Positions 1 through 4,889 of a DNA stretch of 9,814 nucleotides are shown here, in pieces. Numbering within the stretch: the first letter of the stretch is position 1; every line of letters starts with the position of its first letter. This stretch comes from DASTCC01 sp035711465 (lineage in GTDB: Bacteria > Acidobacteriota > Vicinamibacteria > Vicinamibacterales > SCN-69-37). Made by a program: the position numbers and the translations under genes. The notes under the pieces were generated by a model. The model searched no databases, was not told the origin of the DNA, and saw only the letters and a list, made by a program, of their open reading frames with translations. The stretch lies in contig DASTCC010000509.1 in the NCBI GenBank assembly GCA_035711465.1, positions 1 through 9,814 of the forward strand. Reading direction: 5' to 3'.

Positions 1-41
1 GGCAGCGGCATTCCGACAAGTGGAATCAAGTATCCCAGCCC

Positions 42-63
42 CTCGAAACCGGCCTGTTTCGAG
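42..63. promoter_or_regulatory. Perfect 8-bp inverted repeat upstream of sigma-54 promoter
   Basis: CTCGAAAC (42-49) and GTTTCGAG (56-63) are exact reverse complements separated by six bases. The centre lies about 58 bp upstream of the start point predicted from the sigma-54 element at 86-100. It could be an operator or activator site for the secreted-protein gene. Alternatively it could be a hairpin ending a gene left of the window, but no T-tract follows on the plus strand. A weaker TTCC-N7-GGAA dyad lies at 11-25. Confidence 0.4.
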
Positions 64-85
64 CGAAAGCTGACCCTGCTGCGGA

Positions 86-100
86 GGCACACCCCTTGCA
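86..100 (+). promoter_or_regulatory. Sigma-54 (RpoN) promoter, -24/-12 type
   Basis: GGCAC (86-90), five bases, then TTGCA (96-100) matches the RpoN consensus TGGCAC-N5-TTGCW at all key positions except the leading T, which is A here. The invariant GG (86-87) and GC (98-99) are exactly ten bases apart. Transcription would begin near 110-111, leaving a leader of about 27 nt that contains the Shine-Dalgarno sequence of the gene at 138. RpoN promoters need an AAA+ enhancer-binding activator; none is encoded in this window. Confidence 0.6.
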
Positions 101-123
101 ATCACTGATGTCACGGGAACATC

Positions 124-130
124 AGGAGGA
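124..130 (+). promoter_or_regulatory. Shine-Dalgarno site fixing the start at 138
   Basis: AGGAGGA lies 7 bases before the ATG at 138. It decides between that ATG and the upstream ATGs at 96 and 108. The ATG at 96 falls inside the predicted -12 promoter element, and neither upstream ATG has a comparable ribosome site. Confidence 0.75.
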
Positions 131-137
131 GTGTGTG

Positions 138-710
138 ATGACACGATCGACTATTTCAGGACTTGCGATGGCACTCGCGCTCAGCGCCGGCATCGCTGCG
201 CAGTCACAGGGACAGGCTCAGGACACGCGGCGCGAAGCGCCGGTCGGATCGGTGACGATGACCGGCTGCGTCGAACGCTGGTCCGCGGGCGCCACCGGCT
301 CGGGCACGCTCGGCAGCGCCGCGGCCAATCCGGCGACGACGCAGGGCGCGTACAAGCTGTCGAAGATTGAGATGAAGGCCGGCACGGCCGACGAGACCAC
401 CGACCGCAAGGAAGCCGGTTCGAAGGACGTGCGTCTGATGACGCATGACGACAAGATCGATCTCTCGAAGCATGTCGGCCACAAGGTCGAACTGACCGGC
501 GGCTGGTCGAACTCGCAGGAAACGACGGGCACCGGCGTCAGCAGCACCGGCCAGGGCGGATCGGGCACCGGCGGCACGGCCACCGGCTCGAACCGCGGCA
601 ACGCCGGCCAGGGCGGCAGCGCGATCTCGAACCCCGCCAACGGCGAGCTCAACCGCGTGCTGATCGTGACGGCGCTGAAGATGGTCTCGGCGTCGTGCGA
701 CGGTAAGTAA
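138..710 (+). CDS. Secreted Gly/Ser/Thr-rich hypothetical protein with a 'KHVGHKVELTG' motif
   Basis: The protein has 190 residues. Residues 1-28 look like a Sec signal peptide: an N-terminal Arg, a hydrophobic core LAMALALSAGIAA, and a likely cleavage near AQA-QD. The mature part has GCVERW with Cys44, a segment at about 70-121 ending in DLSKHVGHKVELTG, a low-complexity Gly/Ser/Thr linker at about 127-166, and a C-terminal LIVTALKMVSASC with Cys187. The 'leading GC, then LxKHVGHKVEVTG, then final Cys' pattern recalls small exported acidobacterial proteins of unknown function (DUF5818-like); this is recollection, not a search. Cys44 and Cys187 could form a disulfide. A strong Shine-Dalgarno and the sigma-54 element lie just upstream, and a heptamer array lies just downstream. 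Expression, signal peptide and secretion are well supported; the function is unknown. Confidence 0.8.
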   Translation: MTRSTISGLAMALALSAGIAAQSQGQAQDTRREAPVGSVTMTGCVERWSAGATGSGTLGSAAANPATTQGAYKLSKIEMKAGTADETTDRKEAGSKDVRLMTHDDKIDLSKHVGHKVELTGGWSNSQETTGTGVSSTGQGGSGTGGTATGSNRGNAGQGGSAISNPANGELNRVLIVTALKMVSASCDGK

Positions 711-714
711 GTAA

Positions 715-815
715 GAGGCTTGAAGACTTGGGGCTTGAAGGCTTGGGATCGCTGAACGGCGCTCCGAGCCCAAGCCCCAAGCCCCAAGCCCCAAGCCCCA
801 AGGCCCAAGGCTTTT
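715..815. repeat. Heptamer tandem array forming an inverted repeat, putative bidirectional terminator
   Basis: Six contiguous 7-bp units occupy 769-810: four copies of CCCAAGC then two of CCCAAGG, followed by CTTTT (811-815). The left part (717-747) carries four CTTG-led units (starting at 719, 727, 734 and 742) in the opposite sense, so the two halves pair imperfectly around a 21-base spacer. The element starts 5 bases after the stop of the plus-strand gene and overlaps the stop of the minus-strand regulator at 814. GC-rich pairing followed by TTTT fits termination of the plus-strand transcript. It contains no protein-coding signal. Confidence 0.75.
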
Positions 816-1452
816 AAGAAATCAGCCCCTTCCGCACCGCGTAGAGCACGATCTCCGCGGTGTTGTGCAGGTTGAGCTTCTGCATCAAATTGGCGCGGTG
901 CGTTTCGACCGTCGAGACACCGAGGTTGAGCAGCGTCGCCACTTCCTTGTTGGAGTGTCCCTCGGCGAGCAGGTGCAGCACCTCACGCTCGCGATCGGTG
1001 AGCAGGTGATAGGTGTCGGTCAGGCCGCGCTTCTGCAGCGTGCGGACGTAGTCCTCGACGAGCACCGCGGTCACCGCGGGGCTGAAGTAGGGCCGGCCGC
1101 TCGCGACCGCCCGCACCGCCGGCAGCAGGTCCTCGTCTGTCGCATCCTTTAAGAGATAGGCGCGCGCGCCGGCGGCCAGCGCGCGGATGATGTACGACTC
1201 GTCGGCGTGCATGCTGAGGATGATCACGCGCGGCGCCGGGGTCATCTTCTGCGCCCGCGCCGCCACCTCGATGCCCGATAGCTTCGGCATCCGGATGTCG
1301 ACGATGGCGAGGTCCGGCGCGTGCTCCTCGATCATCCGCGCCGCCTCGAGGCCGTCAGCCGCTTCGGCCACGACCGAGATGCCGGCGTCCTCGAGCAAGG
1401 TCCGCAGGCCGCGCCGGACGATGCCGTGGTCGTCAGCCAGCAACACGCGCAC
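814..1452 (-). CDS. NarL/LuxR-family two-component response regulator
   Basis: The protein has 212 residues and two domains. The receiver domain (about 1-118) shows the acidic pair D7-D8, the phospho-acceptor D52 in VDIRMP, the switch Ser80 in ILSMHA and the conserved K102 in LLKDA. The DNA-binding domain (about 148-205) is a LuxR-type four-helix unit with LTDREREVLHLLAEG, the recognition-helix region STVETHRANLMQKL, and the usual Val-Glu-Thr-His signature. The start is GTG at 1452, inside the end of the kinase gene (20-bp overlap), with GGAGGG 5 bases upstream, so translation is probably coupled to the kinase. It should dimerise on phosphorylation and bind promoters of unknown targets. The lack of specificity clues prevents a gene symbol. 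Confidence 0.95.
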   Translation of the reverse strand: MRVLLADDHGIVRRGLRTLLEDAGISVVAEAADGLEAARMIEEHAPDLAIVDIRMPKLSGIEVAARAQKMTPAPRVIILSMHADESYIIRALAAGARAYLLKDATDEDLLPAVRAVASGRPYFSPAVTAVLVEDYVRTLQKRGLTDTYHLLTDREREVLHLLAEGHSNKEVATLLNLGVSTVETHRANLMQKLNLHNTAEIVLYAVRKGLIS

Positions 1453-2794
1453 GCGCGCCCTCCGAGTCCGATGCCGGCAGCGGCACCGAGATCGAGAGCA
1501 CCGTGCCGCGTCCGACGGCGGGGCTGATCGTCATCGTTCCGTCGAGCTCCTTGACGCGCTCCTCGATCCCGCGCAGCCCGAGGCCGTCGCGGCGCCGCGC
1601 CATGTCCAGTCCGACGCCGTCGTCGACGATCGACGCCTCGACGCGAGCGTCGCGGCCGACGACGCTGACGCAGATGCGGCTCGCGTTGGCGTGCCGGACG
1701 CAGTTGGTGAGCCCTTCCTGGATGGCTCGGTAGACGCAGGTGCGGTGCTGCTCGGGCAGCGCGTCGAAGTCGCCGCTCATCGAGAGCTCGATGTCGACGC
1801 CGAAGCGCCGCGACACGTCGCGGACGTGCCACTCGAGCGCCGGCTGCAGCCCGAAGTCGTCGAGCATGCTCGGCCGCAGACCGAGCGACAGATCGCGCAC
1901 GGTCCGGAACAGCTGATCGACGAGCCGCCGCGCCTCGGCCAGCGCCGGCGCCAGCCGCGTGTCGCTCGGCGGCCGCGCTCGGTCGATGCGGCCCAGCTCC
2001 ATCCGCAGCGCCGTCAGCACCTGCGCGACGTGGTCGTGCAGCTCGCGCGACAGATTCTTGCGCTCGCCCTCCTGCGCGGCGACGACGCTGTGCGACAGCT
2101 GGCGCATCTGATGCTCGGCCGCTTCGGCGGCGGCGCGCTGCTCCTCCGACCGCCGCTCGAGCGTCCGTAGCCGGTAGACGGCCACCAGCGCGACGACGAC
2201 GCCGAGCAGTCCGGTCTGCCAGAGCAGACGGTTGAGCTCGGCGCGGAAACCTTCCTGGCGCCGCGTCACCTCGGCGCGCTGCGCGTCGAGGTTCTCGTTG
2301 TTGAGCTCTTCGATCTCCTGTGCGATGGCGAGCACGGCCTCGCGCCGCGGCACCACCTCCTGGCGCAGAAAGCTGGCGCTCCGATAGATCTTCTCCTGCG
2401 CGGTCCAGTCGAACAGCGGCTCGAACGTCCGCCAGTATTCGTCGAGCTGCGTTTCGAGCCGGGCGATGCGATCGCCGTGCTTGGGGTCGAGCGATCGAAG
2501 CTCGGCGACGGTCGCCAGGTTGGTGCGCCGGAACGCGGAGATCCGCTCGCGGTACTCCGGCGCATGCTCGCGGGCCACGTCCAGCAGGTAGTCGCGCACG
2601 AAGATCCCGGAGAGATTCACGTCCGAGCGGAGCCTTCGGAGCTTCACGTCGACGTTGTGATGATGGGTGTTGAGCTCGGCCAGCCCGGCGTAGATGTCCT
2701 GGGCCTTGCGCGACAGCGTCAGCATCGACACCACGACCAGGACCAGCAGGCTGCCCAATCCAAGTGCCGCTACAGGCCAGGTCTTGAAACGCAC
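1433..2794 (-). CDS. Membrane sensor histidine kinase, NarX/UhpB-like (HisKA_3)
   Basis: The protein has 453 residues. One membrane helix (about 7-27) and a second (about 193-208) bracket a periplasmic, mostly helical sensor (about 30-190) that resembles a four-helix-bundle or CHASE3-type domain. After a coiled-coil-like linker (209-240), the HisKA_3 dimerisation domain carries the phospho-acceptor H253 in SRELHDHVAQ. The HATPase_c domain has the N box around N364 (QEGLTNCVRHAN), the G1 box DDGVG (391-395) and the G2 box GLGLRG (404-409). All catalytic boxes are intact. The start is GTG at 2794 with GGGAGA 6 bases upstream. It overlaps the regulator gene and is its evident partner: autophosphorylation on H253, then transfer to D52. 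The signal is unknown; no haem, PAS or Cys-based sensing motif is visible. Confidence 0.93.
   Translation of the reverse strand: MRFKTWPVAALGLGSLLVLVVVSMLTLSRKAQDIYAGLAELNTHHHNVDVKLRRLRSDVNLSGIFVRDYLLDVAREHAPEYRERISAFRRTNLATVAELRSLDPKHGDRIARLETQLDEYWRTFEPLFDWTAQEKIYRSASFLRQEVVPRREAVLAIAQEIEELNNENLDAQRAEVTRRQEGFRAELNRLLWQTGLLGVVVALVAVYRLRTLERRSEEQRAAAEAAEHQMRQLSHSVVAAQEGERKNLSRELHDHVAQVLTALRMELGRIDRARPPSDTRLAPALAEARRLVDQLFRTVRDLSLGLRPSMLDDFGLQPALEWHVRDVSRRFGVDIELSMSGDFDALPEQHRTCVYRAIQEGLTNCVRHANASRICVSVVGRDARVEASIVDDGVGLDMARRRDGLGLRGIEERVKELDGTMTISPAVGRGTVLSISVPLPASDSEGARARVAG
1458..1463 (-). promoter_or_regulatory. Internal Shine-Dalgarno for the overlapping regulator
   Basis: The minus strand reads GGAGGG five bases before the GTG at 1452. 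The site lies inside the last codons of the kinase gene and supports the GTG start and translational coupling. Confidence 0.6.
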
Positions 2795-3000
2795 GTCGAA
2801 TCTCCCGGGCCGCGTCCCGTCTTCAGGGGTGTCGGCCGGTTCTCACAGCCTACTCCGACGACGGGCCGGTCTGCATCCGGTCGAGGGGGGACCGCGCCTA
2901 ACGCTCCCCCCAAATAGGGCAGTGGCCTCCGTTGTTTGCTGGATGGCCAGCCGCGGAGGGGATCGATGTACTGCGAACGGGTGTATCCAGGAGGCAGCCG
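2795..3000. promoter_or_regulatory. Divergent intergenic region between kinase and GT20 gene
   Basis: These 206 bases must hold the promoters for both the kinase-regulator operon (leftward) and the GT20 gene (rightward). The most distinctive motif is CCCCCCAAATAGGG at 2906-2919, a C-run and a G-run flanking an A/T core (CCC-N5-GGG dyad), possibly an operator. A weak sigma-70-like pair for the GT20 gene is TGGCCA (2944-2949), 17 bases, TGTACT (2967-2972); each hexamer matches only 4 of 6 positions. No convincing promoter is visible for the leftward operon. Confidence 0.35.
2989..2994 (+). promoter_or_regulatory. Shine-Dalgarno site fixing the start at 3001
   Basis: AGGAGG ends 6 bases before the ATG at 3001. 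The frame is open back to an ATG at 2932, but that start has no ribosome site and would add 23 residues that are not family-like and lie within the promoter region. Confidence 0.8.
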
Positions 3001-4524
3001 ATGCAGACGATTCAGGAACACGGCGCTGACGCGCGCTGGACCGCCGACACGCTTCGCGCCTGCACCGCCGCCTGCTTCGGCGAAGGCTCATTAATCGTCG
3101 TCGCCAACCGCGCGCCGGTGCGCTACGAGCATGGCGCCGACGGCCGGCTGATCGCGCGCCGCGCCTCGGGCGGACTGGTGACGGCGCTGCAGCCGATCGT
3201 CGCCGCGTCGCGCGGCGTCTGGGTCGCGCACGACGACGATCCGGTCGCCCGCTGCCGCGCGGCCGAGGCGCCGCCGGGTGGGGACGACGCCTATCGGATC
3301 CGGCCCGTCCATCTCAGCGCGCAGCAGCAGCGCGGCTACTACCACGGCTTCGCCAACGAAGGCCTGTGGCCGCTCTGCCATCACGTTCACGTCCGTCCGA
3401 TCTTCCGGTCGCAGGACTTCGCCGACTACCGTACCGCCAACGCGCGCTTCGCCGATGCCGCGTGCGAGGAGGCGGACGCGTCGACGGCGCTCATCCTGGT
3501 GCAGGACTATCACCTCGCGCTCGCGCCGAAGATGATCCGACACCGCCGACCGCTCGGCACCATCGTCAGCTTCTGGCACGTCCCGTTTCCGCCGGCGCGC
3601 CAGTTCGCCATCTGCCCGTGGGCGCGCCAACTAGTCGATGGGCTGCTCGGCAGCTCGATCGCCGGTTTCCAGACGCCAGAGGACTGCCGCAATTTCATCG
3701 AGACTGCCGAGGCGATGCTCGGTGCCGACATCAGCGAGCCCGGCGCCGTCAGCTACGGCGGCCGCCGCACGATCGTCCGCGCCTATCCCGCGTCGGTGGA
3801 ATGGCCTGAGGCGGGCGAGATCGACGCGCCGTCAATCGCGGCGTGCCGTGCCGACGTGCAGCGCCGCTATGGATTGCCGGCGGATTTCCAGCTCATCGTC
3901 GGCGTCGATCGGCTCGACTACACCAAGGGTCTCGAAGAGAAGCTCCTGGTCTTCGAGCGGCTGCTGGACTGGCGCCGCGAGTTTCGCGGCCGCCTCGTCC
4001 TGCTGCAGGTGGCCTCGCCGAGCCGGACGACCCTGCCGGCCTATCGCGCGATGCGCGCGAAGCTCGTCCGCACCGCCGAACGGATCAACCAGCGATTCGG
4101 CGCGCCGGGCTACCGTCCGATCGTCCTGGTGGAGAAGGCGCTCGAGGCGCCGGAGGTCAATGGTCTCCTGAGGGCCGCCGACGTCTGCTACGTCGGCAGC
4201 CTGCACGACGGCATGAACCTCGTCGCCAAGGAGTTCGTCGTCGCGCGCGACGATCATCGCGGCGTGTTGGTGCTGAGCCAGTTCGCCGGCGCGATGCACG
4301 AGCTGCGGTCGGCGCTGATCATCAATCCGTACGACGTCGACACGTCGGCGCGCGTGCTGGCGCGGGCGCTGCGGATGCCCCCAGCGGAGCAGGCCCACGC
4401 GATGCGCCAGATGCGCGCGGTCGTCGCTCAGGCGAATGGGTACCGGTGGGCGGGCGAGATGGTCACTGACGCCGCGTTCCTGCGGCAGGAAAGCTATTCG
4501 CTGGGACTCGCCAGTTCGGGCTGA
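3001..4524 (+). CDS. otsA: GT20 glycosyltransferase, probable alpha,alpha-trehalose-6-phosphate synthase
   Basis: The protein has 507 residues against about 474 for E. coli OtsA. It is a GT-B retaining enzyme expected to join glucose from a nucleotide sugar to glucose-6-phosphate in the cytoplasm. Visible family motifs in order: VVANR (33-37), the donor-loop GGL (57-59), QDYH with D169, FWHVPFP with H193, GVDRLDYTKGL with R304 and K309 (counterparts of E. coli R262 and K267), and LHDGMNLVAKE with D403 and E411. All main substrate-binding residues are present. A 30-residue N-terminal extension precedes the first strand. It stands alone on the plus strand; no otsB phosphatase is adjacent. The related glucosylglycerol-phosphate synthase shares these motifs, so acceptor specificity is not certain. 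Confidence 0.88.
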   Translation: MQTIQEHGADARWTADTLRACTAACFGEGSLIVVANRAPVRYEHGADGRLIARRASGGLVTALQPIVAASRGVWVAHDDDPVARCRAAEAPPGGDDAYRIRPVHLSAQQQRGYYHGFANEGLWPLCHHVHVRPIFRSQDFADYRTANARFADAACEEADASTALILVQDYHLALAPKMIRHRRPLGTIVSFWHVPFPPARQFAICPWARQLVDGLLGSSIAGFQTPEDCRNFIETAEAMLGADISEPGAVSYGGRRTIVRAYPASVEWPEAGEIDAPSIAACRADVQRRYGLPADFQLIVGVDRLDYTKGLEEKLLVFERLLDWRREFRGRLVLLQVASPSRTTLPAYRAMRAKLVRTAERINQRFGAPGYRPIVLVEKALEAPEVNGLLRAADVCYVGSLHDGMNLVAKEFVVARDDHRGVLVLSQFAGAMHELRSALIINPYDVDTSARVLARALRMPPAEQAHAMRQMRAVVAQANGYRWAGEMVTDAAFLRQESYSLGLASSG

Positions 4525-4527
4525 AGA

Positions 4528-4713
4528 AAACTTAAACTCAAGACTCAAGACTCAAGACTCAAGACTCCAGACTTAAGACTCCAGACTTAAGACTCCAGAC
4601 TTAAGACTCAGGTGGCGCCTTCGGCGCATCTCTTTATCTGTATGAATAAAGAGTTGCGGCGAAGCCGCCACCTTAGTCTTGAGTCTTGAGTTTTAAATTT
4701 TAAGTTCTAAGTT
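4528..4713. repeat. Large inverted heptamer array at a convergent junction
   Basis: The left arm carries ten whole 7-bp units plus a partial one (4536-4610): four ACTCAAG, then alternating ACTCCAG and ACTTAAG three times. The right arm holds the reverse complement, with two CTTGAGT units (4678-4691) and a partial one. The outer ends (AAACTTAAACTC on the left; GAGTTTTAAATTTTAAGTT on the right) also pair approximately. A separate 62-bp palindrome sits in the centre. The region starts 3 bases after the GT20 stop and is strikingly more AT-rich than its surroundings. It carries no open frame with gene-like features; its likely role is transcript termination or processing for the two converging genes. 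Confidence 0.8.
4611..4672. repeat. REP-like 62-bp palindrome with nested hairpins
   Basis: Two 27-bp arms (4611-4637 and 4646-4672) pair at 24 of 27 positions around the 8-base loop CTGTATGA. Two of the three mismatches (arm positions 8 and 14) are C/G swaps that preserve a small hairpin inside each arm: GCGCC-TTC-GGCGC on the left and GCGGC-GAA-GCCGC on the right. The element can therefore fold either as one long hairpin or as two small ones. The compensated substitutions suggest selection for, or descent from, palindromic units such as REP or BIME sequences. No transposase is nearby. Confidence 0.7.
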
Positions 4714-4724
4714 CCGCAGAATGG

Positions 4725-4825
4725 GCCGACACTGTCCGCTGCGTCACGGGCGTCATACCACGGCCGTCGTCGCAGGTGTGCGCTTCCGCGATTCGAGGGC
4801 CGAGCCTGCCTCGAACAGTGTCGGC
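4725..4825. other. Non-coding stretch bounded by an 11-bp perfect inverted repeat
   Basis: GCCGACACTGT (4725-4735) and ACAGTGTCGGC (4815-4825) are exact reverse complements 79 bases apart. Within them, TTCGAGG (4792-4798) and CCTCGAA (4809-4815) form a second perfect dyad. Further right, CCGGC-GAC-GCCGG (4845-4857) is another hairpin. The 11-bp pair could be terminal repeats of a tiny mobile remnant, the closing stem of an RNA, or chance. No credible gene is seen in 4714-4879. Confidence 0.35.
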
Positions 4826-4867
4826 GTAGACCACTCTAGGATCGCCGGCGACGCCGGACCATCCTGT

Positions 4868-4889
4868 GATCGCCTGAAATCAGACGATC
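4868..4889 (-). terminator. Stem-loop overlapping the stop of the GT39-TPR gene
   Basis: On the minus strand GATCGTCTG, loop ATTT, CAGGCGATC forms a 9-bp stem whose only non-Watson-Crick pair is U-G. The TGA stop (4882-4880) lies where stem meets loop. The wobble pairs only in the leftward RNA (it is C-A on the other strand), consistent with a role in that transcript. No U-tract follows, so it is not a textbook intrinsic terminator. Confidence 0.4.

Noticed and set aside
96..137. Upstream start of the secreted-protein gene at 96
   Set aside because: It falls in the predicted -12 promoter element and would bury the signal peptide behind 14 polar residues; the ATG at 138 has a strong Shine-Dalgarno.
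1187..2170. 327-residue plus-strand open frame
   Set aside because: Lies over the regulator and the histidine kinase, both of which have intact catalytic motifs.
4611..4672. Insertion sequence end
   Set aside because: No transposase, target duplication or second end of the right type; a REP-like palindrome explains the symmetry better.
4536..4691. CRISPR array
   Set aside because: Units are 7 bp with no spacers and appear in both orientations; no cas gene is present.
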